Assembly: GCA_934045905.1 (NCBI GenBank)
Contig: OW203769.1
Location: 21,917,705 to 21,981,704, forward strand
Direction of reading: 5' to 3'
From: Leuctra nigra
Taxonomy: Eukaryota; Arthropoda; Insecta; Plecoptera; Leuctridae
DNA length: 64,000 bases
Shown here: positions 24,801 through 31,079 of the stretch, one piece after another
Layout: each line of letters starts with the position of its first letter
Numbering within the stretch: position 1 is the first letter of the stretch
Translations under genes and position numbers: made by a program
Notes under the pieces: generated by a model
Seen by the model: the letters and a program-made list of their open reading frames with translations, nothing else
Told to the model about the DNA's origin: nothing
Databases searched by the model: none

Positions 24801-27800
24801 TGATCTTGTCGCGGTTGACGTTCAACCCACAATCCCCTGCGAGCGGCGCACAACCCCCGCGCAGCTCATCCCCTCCCCCGTGTCTCACTCTCGCATGCAC
24901 ATGAACTTGTCGCTGTGTCTTGACCGCTTGATCTTGTCGCGGTTGACGTTCAACCCACAATCCCCTGCGAGCGGCGCACAACCCCCGCGCAGCTCATCCC
25001 CTCCCCCGTGTCTCACTCTCGCATGCACATGAACTTGTCGCTGTGTCTTGACAGCTTGATCGTGTCGCGGTTGACGTTCAACCCACAATCCCCTGCGAGC
25101 GGCGCACAACCCCCCGAGCAGCTCATCCCCTCCCCCGTGTCTCACTCTCGCATGCACATGAACTTGTCGCTGTGTCTTGACCGCTTGATCGTGTCGCGGT
25201 TGACGTTCAACCCACAATCCCCTGCGAGCGGCGCACAACCCCCCGAGCAGCTCATCCCCTCCCCCGTGTCTCACTCTCGCATGCACATGAACTTGTCGCT
25301 GTGTCTTGACAGCTTAATCGTGTCGCGGTTGACGTTCAACCCACAATCCCCTGCGAGCGGCGCACAACCCCCGCGCAGCTCATCCCCTCCCCCGTGTCTC
25401 ACTCTCGCATGCACATGAACTTGTCGCTGTGTCTTGACAGCTTGATCTTGTCGCGGTTGACGTTCAACCCACAATCCCCTGCGAGCGGCGCACAACCCCC
25501 GCGCAGCTCATCCCCTCCCCCGTGTCTCACTCTCGCATGCACATGAACTTGTCGCTGTGTCTTGACCGCTTGATCTTGTCGCGGTTGACGTTCAACCCAC
25601 AATCCCCTGCGAGCGGCGCACAACCCCCGCGCAGCTCATCCCCTCCCCCGTGTCTCACTCTCGCATGCACATGAACTTGTCGCTGTGTCTTGACAGCTTA
25701 ATCGTGTCGCGGTTGACGTTCAACCCACAATCCCCTGCGAGCGGCACACAACCCCCGCGCAGCTCATCCCCTCCCCCGTGTCTCACTCTCGCATGCACAT
25801 GAACTTGTCGCTGTGTCTTGACAGCTTGATCTTGTCGCGGTTGACGTTCAACCCACAATCCCCTGCGAGCGGCGCACAACCCCCCGAGCAGCTCATCCCC
25901 TCCCCCGTGTCTCACTCTCGCATGCACATGAACTTGTCGCTGTGTCTTGACAGCTTGATCGTGTCGCGGTTGACGTTCAACCCACAATCCCCTGCGAGCG
26001 GCGCACAACCCCCGCGCAGCTCATCCCCTCCCCCGTGTCTCACTCTCGCATGCACATGAACTTTTCGCTGTGTCTTGACAGCTTAATCGTGTCGCGGTTG
26101 ACGTTCAACCCACAATCCCCTGCGAGCGGCGCACAACCCCCGCGCAGCTCATCCCCTCCCCCGTGTCTCACTCTCGCATGCACATGAACTTGTCGCTGTG
26201 TCTTGACAGCTTGATCGTGTCGCAGTTGACGTTCAACCCACAATCCCCTGCGAGCGGCGCACAACCCCCGCGCAGCTCATCCCCTCCCCCGTGTCTCACT
26301 CTCGCATGCACATGAACTTGTCGCTGTGTCTTGACAGCTTAATCGTGTCGCGGTTGACGTTCAACCCACAATCCCCTGCGAGCGGCGCACAACCCCCGCG
26401 CAGCTCATCCCCTCCCCCGTGTCTCACTCTCGCATGCACATGAACTTGTCGCTGTGTCTTGACAGCTTGATCGTGTCGCGGTTGACGTTCAACCCACAAT
26501 CCCCTGCGAGCGGCGCACAACCCCCCGAGCAGCTCATCCCCTCCCCCGTGTCTCACTCTCGCATGCACATGAACTTGTCGCTGTGTCTTGACAGATTGAT
26601 CGTGTCGCGGTTGACGTTCAACCCACAATCCCCTGCGAGCGGCGCACAACCCCCGCGCAGCTCAACCCCTCCCTCACGTCTCGCGACCAGCTGTCAAGTT
26701 TACTTCCAAGGGGGGAGATTATCTGCTCAGACAACGTCTCATCAGGGACATAGTCATTTCGAGCTGCAGTCTTAATCTCAATATGAGAAAACATGTATTT
26801 TTTCATTTATGAACGAATCTTTCTCAATCCAAATTAGTATGAGATGACGGTGTGAGTGTTGAATCGACAAAAAACATAGATAAAGTGCCGCAATAGTCAA
26901 ATGGAGACGCTCGCTCAGCTTGCTTAATTACGTCAGCTGCATTATCTTGAATTTTACGAAAGATTGAGAATTTGTAAACATTATACAAACAAGAGACCTG
27001 TAACCAACATAAAAAATGCTTCTGTGAGACATTCATCTGTGACAGTTGACAGAAATGGTTAAACAAACTCTCAAATTTAATTTCAACTGCCTACAATGTG
27101 TAATTTTCACATTTTTTGACAACTGGTGTATATTTTATAATTAGGTGTAATATATTATGGGCACATTGATGAGATTTGTTTTATATTCTTTTAATGAGAA
27201 TCATACATCAGTTGGTAAATGTATATCAGTTCACATTTAGAGTAAAAAAACAAATGTAATAAATCACACATGAAACAATAATTAGGCAACCATTACCAAC
27301 TGTGAAAAACTCATTAAGTAATTTCTCCCTAGGCCGGAGGATGAGCCGCCATGAATGTCAGAAAGTTCTGTCCAATGAAACACTTGGGCATTTTCATCGG
27401 CTTTCCCGCCAGAAGCTCCGTTGTTTTTATAACCTCGTTTGTTGTGACGTAGTTAATTAAAACGTTAAAGGCTAAAGTTTTCGAAACAGAAAAATCTGGA
27501 AATTCAATTTGTTTTACAATTAAAATATCCTTCAAAGGAAAACTGGTTAAAATACAAAGTAAAAACACATTCAAGGGATGAATGGTTTTACAAATTAAAT
27601 GAAGAGATGAGATTAAAAACGATTGAATAACCGATTAAAATTTAATCCAAGTTAAAGTCAAGTTATAAACATTCAGAGAGTTTTCTTCTTTTCAACTCGA
27701 AGTTCAAGTTGTTGATAAAGTGACTTGCCGACAAGAAAATTGAAAGTAACACAATTATATATTTTTCTTACGTGAAGTCCACTTCACGACAAACTGAGCT

Positions 27801-29828
27801 CAAGTTTATCTCTCTGTATTAATTTGATAATGAGCGAAGAAGACAAGGGCGCCAACTTTTGTCAAATCAGAACTTTGAATAAAAGATCAGAAGGACTTCC
27901 CGAAAATATCGTTGCTTTAAGAATATAATGGAGTGGGGTGAGGGGGGAGGGGGGGGGCAACAACAACAACATGCTGTTCTGTGAAAACAAACCTTTCAAG
28001 GAGTTCTGCTTTTAACTGTGGAATCGTCCACGTCTACATCACTATTTTGTTATTCAATAATATTAGACATTTACAAAACAGGAGTTAAGAACAGTATAGA
28101 AGTCCGAAACTGTCGAAAAAGAGTTATTCGCAATATCTTAATGTGATACAAGCGCTCGGCGGATTTAGAAAATTGAGAGAGAAAAATTGTTTCATAAGTG
28201 GGTGTAACTTTGATTGGATGTTCACATGATCAGTCTGATTGTATATTAGTAGCACTTTTTTCATTTTTGCTTCGTGCCTTGTTAATTAGGCGCCGGTTAT
28301 TCAACAAAACCGCGCAAAACTATGAAATTTCCGATACGATTGGAGACGAAAACCGTGAACCAATTGATCTCAAATTTTAATCATGATTAGATAAAAGACA
28401 GACTTGGGGTTATCTCATGGCACATTTTTTTAATTAAATTTCATACGGCACCTAGCGAGACAGAAAATATACAATTTGCACCAAAAATCAAACTACTAAT
28501 TAACGAAAAAATTATAAATTTACCAAGTGATAACTCTAAGTATGTCTTTTATCTAATCATGATTAAAATTTCAAATAATTTCGTCAACCCATTTCGTCTC
28601 CAATCGTACCCCAAAAAAGTGCCTGCAACAAGCGGCATTATCGCTCGCAGTTGCACCACCTTTACGTCCGCGTCAATCACGTATGGCATCAACGCGAGCT
28701 ACGTTGATGATGACGTACCTCGCGCCGACGCCTGTTGCAGCGGCTGCAACGCGTCGACAAGGCGCTGCAGTGACGTCATCACCGAGCGTCGGAGGATCAC
28801 GTGATGACGCACGACCAGAGCGTCGCGACGCAGGGCGACGTCGACAGAGTGCGCCAGCGTCGACCACAGTGCCACGTCTGCGAACAGACAAGTACCTCGT
28901 GAGTAGAGCTAGGATGTTTAGGACCTATGAAACGTCAAAAGAGGCAGGTAAATAGTACCTAAAAAAGGACCATGAAATCCCGAAAAAGGACCTATGAAAT
29001 GTTATGCTTTGTTATATTCGTCAACTTATTATTCAATTTATTGGCTTAGGACAGGGGTCAGCAAACTTTTTTGGTAAAGGAGCCAATTTCCCAAAAATTA
29101 ATAAATTAGAAAATAATGGGAGCCGCAGTAGAGGCAATGAAATATAATACACCGAAAATAAAAAAATTGAATTAGGTACTACTAGTTTATTAAGACATTT
29201 GGACGAAGCCCTCCAGTTGTTGCCCAGCAGGGCGTTTTTTTTCCGAATTTTCACATTTTTCGATTCCAGATTTTTATTTAAATTATAAAGAGCCATTCAA
29301 GAACCACCAAGGAACCGCAGGTTGCCGTCCCCTGGTTTAGGAGTTCAATTTGGAGTAAGATATAATTTAAGTTAATTTTAATATCTACTAAAATTAACTT
29401 AAATTATTGTATGAATTCATAGACACATTCATGTGTCTATTAGATTTAGAGTCAGAATTAAATTTTGGTCAGCTGTGTCGTCAGAGCACAGGTTTGACAT
29501 CGACGACGGAAACTCCCGAACTATCCCGAACAACCCACTGGCCTACCTGTAGTCACGATGGCCGCCGACTTCCACCGGAAGTGCTGGACGACTTGAACCA
29601 CCGCCTCCGCCGTCGCCATCAGCGTCGGTCCCAAGCTGATGAATACGTCACTGCTCCGTGCTGCCATCTGCGGGCAACTCCACGTCACTAGCGTCACGTG
29701 GTTCATCTCGGACAAGATGGCCGCGGCCTCGCACAGCTCGGGGTCGAATGAAGCGACCACGGCGCTCGCGGTGGACGACGTGAGAACTTGAACCAGGCCG
29801 TGCTGTTGCGTCTTCTCTCCGCACACCA
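3809..29828 (-). CDS. Receptor guanylate cyclase, retinal type (partial, 7 exons seen)
   Basis: Exons on the minus strand in transcript order: 29828-29547, 28877-28719, 18086-17376, 15323-15221, 13784-13688, 12763-12557, 3889-3809. Every junction has AG/GT borders and matching phase (1, 1, 1, 2, 0, 0). The product would be a single-pass membrane receptor that makes cGMP. The visible part covers the ANF-type ligand-binding domain, a pre-membrane C-x4-C motif, one transmembrane helix, the juxtamembrane KGPYKILLTPTDFVFP block and the first strands of the kinase-homology domain (YNGDLVQLKE, ELRNKAM). Motifs such as LCEAAAIL...WSC and QHFRWKSAAIV resemble vertebrate retinal cyclases GUCY2D/F (family knowledge). 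The first 80-100 residues of the ligand domain and the signal peptide are not found, and the dimerisation helix and cyclase domain lie beyond the left edge. Introns reach about 10 kb and are full of repeats. Confidence 0.85.
4665..4800. mobile_element. SINE-like copy
   Basis: GGAAGGAGGTGGTTGAGGCC, TATTAGTGGGAACC and a GCATTGCCTATCGGTTGAGG block match the longer copy at 10590-10760. Related pieces occur at 1-60 and 43315-43375. Confidence 0.6.
5118..5138. repeat. Poly-C tract
   Basis: An uninterrupted run of about 21 C. Similar C or G runs occur at 34020, 48140, 48674 and 55285. They are spread through the window and may mark assembly-difficult points. Confidence 0.9.
5326..5390. repeat. Short AGTGCCGT repeat
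   Basis: Five to six imperfect copies of (T)AGTGCCGT of 8-10 bp (GTAGTGCCGTTAGTGCCGTA). Confidence 0.8.
6960..7131 (+). mobile_element. 3' tail of a non-LTR element
   Basis: An AT-rich stretch ending ACGGGAAAATAAAAC followed by five AAATAC units, the usual form of a LINE 3' end with a short tandem tail. No coding part is seen upstream. Confidence 0.45.
8461..8844. mobile_element. MITE with CGCGTTTCGCGTTTTGCG inverted repeats
   Basis: The left end AGCCGCTTTTACATAACACG is mirrored by CGTGTTATGTGAAACCGGCT at the right end. The arms of about 50 bp are rich in CGCGTTT. The total is about 384 bp, with no open frame. Confidence 0.85.
9125..9374. repeat. 125-bp tandem duplication
   Basis: Two nearly identical 125-bp copies begin CCGCAGCATCTTGTGGCTTG at 9125 and 9250. 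The 72-codon minus-strand frame across them is a by-product. I recognise no gene. Confidence 0.9.
9430..9735. mobile_element. Dispersed 300-bp repeat, copy 1
   Basis: Shares blocks CACGTGATGTCATCTCATTG, GGAGATATCTTTAGTACGAA and AATCTGACCCGTCAACGTGC with 56334-56640 in the same orientation. Non-coding; class unknown. Confidence 0.8.
10380..10538. repeat. 14-bp minisatellite (about 11 copies)
   Basis: The unit GGACATCACATGGA repeats with single-base variants (TCGCATGGA, TCTCATGGA). It yields two spurious His/Trp/Arg-rich frames. Confidence 0.95.
10580..10765 (-). mobile_element. tRNA-derived SINE
   Basis: On the minus strand TTGGCTCAGGCGGTAATG (A-box-like) is followed about 25 bp later by GAGTTCGAATCCC (B box), the RNA polymerase III promoter of tRNA-derived SINEs. 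A body matching 4665-4800 follows. Confidence 0.7.
11261..11530. repeat. 133-bp tandem duplication with AAGATGGCGGC motifs
   Basis: Two copies begin GTGACGTCATxACAAACCAA at 11261 and 11394, each with AAGATGGCGGCACAAGATGG. A more diverged partial copy precedes at about 11165-11260. No coding potential is recognised. Confidence 0.9.
11736..11867. repeat. 66-bp tandem duplication with CTGGTACCTGGTAG
   Basis: Two copies (11736 and 11802) share GAGCAGACCAGTTCAC and GCTCCTGGTACCTGGTAGAG. CTGGT/ACCAG words remain over-represented from 11560 to 12040. Confidence 0.85.
12557..12763 (-). CDS. Cyclase exon: entry to kinase-homology domain
   Basis: This 207-nt, 69-codon exon is in phase 0 at both ends. 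The acceptor is CTCCTACAG and the donor AAT|GTGAGT. It encodes VDEGMEAMLCCWLQQLQEFG, PEVDKPDLLKGSMGSLKSL, then HAGSMTSLQRNLMVDPKARY. It joins the juxtamembrane exon on one side and the next exon's GDLVQLKE on the other, giving YN-GDLVQLK, the Y-x-G-D-x-V-x-L-K strand of the kinase-homology domain. I know no separate function for the Ser-rich part. Confidence 0.85.
13088..13545 (+). mobile_element. MITE family 1, copy 2
   Basis: From GGTGCAAGCGCTCGGCCG to CGCTCGTGCTTGCACAACC, with the same internal blocks as the other copies. The imperfect inverted ends GGTGCAAGCG are visible. Confidence 0.8.
13688..13784 (-). CDS. Cyclase exon: juxtamembrane block
   Basis: The 97-nt exon (phase 2 in, 0 out) encodes RQFLKKRMSKGPYKILL, then TPTDFVFPPVADGLR. 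K-GP-x-K-I-L-L-T is the signature just inside the membrane of receptor guanylate cyclases. The acceptor is TTTCAGCAG, a tandem NAGNAG site, so the exon may start at 13784 (Ser-Arg-Gln) or 13781 (Arg-Gln). The donor is CTCAGG|GTAAGC. Confidence 0.9.
13915..14184. mobile_element. hAT-type MITE with 8-bp target duplication
   Basis: Ends CAGGGGTCGGCAAC and GTTGCCGACCCC. The 8-bp flanks TAACTTAA occur on both sides (13907-13914 and 14185-14192). 8-bp duplications and CAGGGG ends are typical of hAT elements. No transposase. Confidence 0.85.
14782..15013. mobile_element. Short TIR element (CTCAGAGGTAGAA ends)
   Basis: CTCAGAGGTAGAATGCCGGAAG at the left is mirrored by ACTTCCACCCTTCTACCTCTGAG at the right (arms imperfect). 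About 232 bp. One-ended relatives occur at 8850-8930 and 39880-39950. Confidence 0.75.
15221..15323 (-). CDS. Cyclase exon: transmembrane helix
   Basis: The 103-nt exon begins after CTCCACCAG and ends at CTAGCAAG|GTGCGT. Phase 1 in and phase 2 out both fit the neighbours. The peptide GGYELLTKGAQIATIVF continues into about 25 hydrophobic residues rich in Val, Ile, Ala and Leu. It is the only membrane span between the ANF domain and the kinase-homology domain. Confidence 0.85.
15311..15414. repeat. 52-bp tandem duplication over the acceptor of the TM exon
   Basis: Two copies of a 52-bp unit begin at 15311 and 15363. Each holds CGCCACCTGGTGGAGGC, which on the minus strand is the polypyrimidine/CAG acceptor plus the first ten or so bases of the transmembrane exon. 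Only the copy at lower coordinates is joined to the rest of the exon; the other is a decoy acceptor. Confidence 0.85.
15415..16360. other. Cyclase intron, no recognised feature
   Basis: AT-rich sequence between the transmembrane exon and a TIR element. Open frames under 80 codons show no family resemblance. Confidence 0.5.
16361..16985. mobile_element. 625-bp TIR element with target duplication
   Basis: The ends CACCGCGTAGAGAACA and TGTTCTCTACGCGGTG are perfect inverts, followed inward by matching CTTCACACTATTA / TAATAGTGTGAAG. GATATTT is duplicated outside both ends (16354-16360 and 16986-16992). No transposase frame. Confidence 0.85.
17376..18086 (-). CDS. Cyclase exon: C-lobe and pre-membrane region
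   Basis: The 711-nt exon begins after CTTGTTTCAG and ends at AACTCAG|GTGAGG. The leftover G plus TT gives Val, so the previous exon's QQASAR runs on as VLILCLPLTSPSTSDLLRAL, the strand-helix unit of the ANF domain. A Ser/Thr/Asn-rich stretch follows (roughly residues 45-120 of the exon) with several N-x-S/T sites, which looks like an insertion against vertebrate proteins. Then come VWTLFMNVSRTIFVLSDFN and a membrane-proximal MCEEGECDADNS. The last corresponds to the conserved C-x-E-G-x-x-C pair next to the membrane in this family. Confidence 0.85.
18793..18953. mobile_element. MITE family 2 (GGGCC-ended), copy 1
   Basis: TAAGGCCCAGTTGTACCGTG mirrored by CATGGTATAACCGGGCCTAA, about 160 bp, with an internal CATTGGCTGTTGCCATGG. 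Relatives: 60122-60286 and 61640-61790, plus diverged pieces at 33870-33990, 45965-46090 and 47475-47570. Confidence 0.85.
19027..19412. mobile_element. Foldback element beside the 128-bp array
   Basis: GTGATGCGATCTGTGAGAAG and GGACCTGTGGGTGAA at the left are mirrored by TTCACCCACAGGTCC and CTTTTCACAGATCGCATCAC at the right. The arms are about 35 bp with one mismatch. The interior is AT-rich. It ends 90 bp before the array starts. Confidence 0.85.
19503..26672. repeat. 128-bp satellite-like array (about 56 copies) inside a cyclase intron
   Basis: Nearly identical 128-bp units, a few of 129 bp (CCCCCCGAGCAG in place of CCCCCGCGCAG). On the minus strand each unit carries CGCTCGCAG (acceptor-like), about 76 nt open in the frame GDCGLNVNRDTIKLSRHSDK-FMCMRE, and then GTGAGA (donor-like). 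Units differ at a handful of fixed positions (ACAGC/ACCGC, TTGATC/TTAATC, TCGTG/TCTTG, CGCGG/CGCAG) in mosaic order. The flanking cyclase exons join in phase without it. The many 74-codon frames are shadows of the repeat. Confidence 0.97.
26673..28145. other. Cyclase intron segment
   Basis: AT-rich. A short minus-strand frame at 26675-26765 (NDYVPDETLSEQIISPLG) precedes a donor-like GAC|GTGAGG that resembles the array's own donor. It could be the seed of the array or a chance frame. Nothing else is recognised. Confidence 0.35.
28146..28660 (+). mobile_element. MITE family 1, copy 3
   Basis: ACAAGCGCTCGGCGGATTTA through TCGCTCGCAGTTGCACCAC, full length, same blocks as copies 1 and 2. It lies 59 bp from a cyclase exon. 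Confidence 0.8.
28719..28877 (-). CDS. Cyclase exon: ANF ligand domain, second segment
   Basis: The 159-nt exon starts after TGTTCGCAG and ends at GCGCGAG|GTACG. The leftover G of the preceding exon plus AC gives Asp, so the reading is TT-DVALWSTLAHSVDVALRR, then ALVVRHHVIL and SLQRLVDALQ. This matches the W-x3-A-x3-A-L-R helix and the Q-S-x-x-x-A-L-Q-R segment of receptor cyclases. It is unusually GC-rich for this window. Confidence 0.85.
29052..29334. mobile_element. hAT-type MITE, second copy
   Basis: Inverted relative to 13915-14184. Ends CAGGGGTCAGCAAAC and GTTGCCGTCCCCTG. Flanks GCTTAGGA (29044-29051) and GTTTAGGA (29335-29342) match at 7 of 8 bases. Confidence 0.8.
29547..29828 (-). 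CDS. Cyclase exon: ANF ligand domain, N-lobe
   Basis: The 282-nt exon follows a CTT-repeat polypyrimidine tract ending in GCAG and ends at ACTACAG|GTAGG. It encodes LCEAAAILSEM, TLVTWSCP, ISLGPT and AVVQVVQHFRWKSAAIVTT. This is the CEAA...SW-C and K-Y-F-W-x-A order of the first lobe of retinal-type receptor cyclases. Incoming phase is 1 and outgoing phase is 1. The frame stays open upstream to an ATG at 29865, so a start inside the tract is formally possible (see findings). Confidence 0.85.
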
Positions 29829-29888
29829 CTGCAAGAAGAAGAAGAAGAAGAAGAACATTATTCACAAGACCGTGATATTGTTCTATAA

Positions 29889-30178
29889 CATCGACTGCGG
29901 CCAGTACTTGGATGGGTGACCGTTTAACTCTGTCCTGCCAGTTGCTGCCGTTGGGCTAGAGAGACTGGGGTGTTTGGGCGTTAGTGTGACGACCTCCTTC
30001 CACCTGTTAACAGTCTCTCGACGGCGCGGGTTGTGGAGGCCCGTGCTGATGAATGTCACACCGTCCTTCGGATGGGACGTTAAGCCGTTGGCCCCCTTGG
30101 GGCCCCCTAGGGGCCCTCTTCGTCAGGAGTAGGCTACATGCCGGTACCGGGTTTCCTCTCCTCCCTTCTCTATATTAC
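29889..30178 (+). mobile_element. 5S-rRNA-derived SINE-like element
   Basis: GGCCAGTACTTGGATGGGTG plus ACCG is the 3' half of eukaryotic 5S rRNA. It is followed by a body with TTCGGATGGGACGTTAAGCC and a CCTCTCCTCCCTTCTC end. 5S-derived SINEs (SINE3) are known in animals. The element is 5' truncated or diverged. Confidence 0.65.
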
Positions 30179-30430
30179 ATCCTCACGAATAATTTAAACA
30201 ATTGCTATAAAATGCACAATGTGAATGTCTCAATACATCGCGTATTAAACGCTCTCTCATCGGTATTGAAAGCGTTTGATCTAAACCATTCTCTGCCTCA
30301 GACAAGTAAAACTGTCCTTCTTCACCATTCACTTGCTCCCACTGCGTCTCAAGGCAGGTGTCACGTGACCATGTAGTGTGCAACGCCGCCGCTGACAACA
30401 TGCATCTCGCTGCACTTGCTCGCGCGACGT

Positions 30431-31031
30431 CAGAGGTAGTACAACACCATGGAGTTCAACGCGATCACCACGCTGGGGGTGGCGGGCGGCGTTATCATGG
30501 CGGCAGTCATGTTCATGAAACAGCGCGACGTCAGAGGGAGTACAACACCATGGAGTTCATCGCGATCACCACGCTGGGTGTGGCGGGCGGCGGCATCATG
30601 GCGGCAGTCATGTTCATGAAACAGCGCGACGTCAGAGGTAGTACAACACCATGGAGTTCATCGCGATCACCACGCTGGGGGTGGCGGGCGGCGGCATCAT
30701 GGCGGCAGTCATGTTCATGAAACAGCGCGACGTCAGAGGTAGTACAACACCATGGAGTTCATCGCGATCACCACGCTGGGGGTGGCGGGCGGCGGCATCA
30801 TGGCGGCAGTCATGTTCATGAAACAGCGCGACGTCAGAGGGAGTACAACACCATGGAGTTCATCGCGATCACCACGCTGGTGGTGGCGGGCGGCGGCATC
30901 ATGGCGGCAGTCATGTTCATGAAACAGCACGACGTCAGAGGTAGTACAACACCATGGAGTTCATCGCGATCACCACGCTTGGGGTGGCGGGCGGCGGCAT
31001 CATGGCGGCAGTCATGTTCATGAAACAGCGC
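30431..31031 (+). repeat. 101-bp tandem repeat carrying the start codon of copy A (6 copies)
   Basis: ATG codons fall at 30449, 30550, 30651, 30752, 30853 and 30954, exactly 101 bp apart. Each unit holds short 5' UTR sequence (GTCAGAGGTAGTACAACACC) and the first 26 codons of exon 1. Because 101 is not a multiple of three, translation from any of the first five ATGs shifts frame at the next unit and stops. Only the sixth ATG leads to the donor in frame. Confidence 0.9.
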
Positions 31032-31079
31032 GAGGGATGCTGTCTCAGAGGCGAGGAAGAAGAGGAGAAACAAGCTGAG
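30954..31079 (+). CDS. TLDc copy A, exon 1 (leader)
   Basis: The start is the last of six repeated ATGs. The 42 codons are MEFIAITTLGVAGGGIMAAV, then MFMKQREGCCLRGEEEEEKQ and AE. The donor is GCTGAG|GTAATG, phase 0. The hydrophobic stretch (residues 3-23), basic residue pair, Cys-Cys and acidic tail parallel exon 1 of copy B. It is either a membrane anchor or an uncleaved signal; the Cys pair could be acylated (inference). Confidence 0.75.

Noticed and set aside
19508..26649. About 50 frames of 74 codons and longer in register with the 128-bp repeat
   Set aside because: Each is the same shadow frame of one repeat unit. The period is not a multiple of three, and flanking cyclase exons join in phase without them.
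19503..26672. CRISPR array
   Set aside because: Units are contiguous without unique spacers, and the genome is eukaryotic.
26660..26768. Minus-strand frame NDYVPDETLSEQIISPLG as a cyclase exon
   Set aside because: The ligand-domain exons on either side join directly in phase and in homology, and this segment would interrupt a conserved strand. It is kept only as a possible seed of the array.
27329..27574. 81-codon minus frame considered as a ligand-domain exon
   Set aside because: No good acceptor/donor pair in the right phase, and no resemblance to the missing segment.
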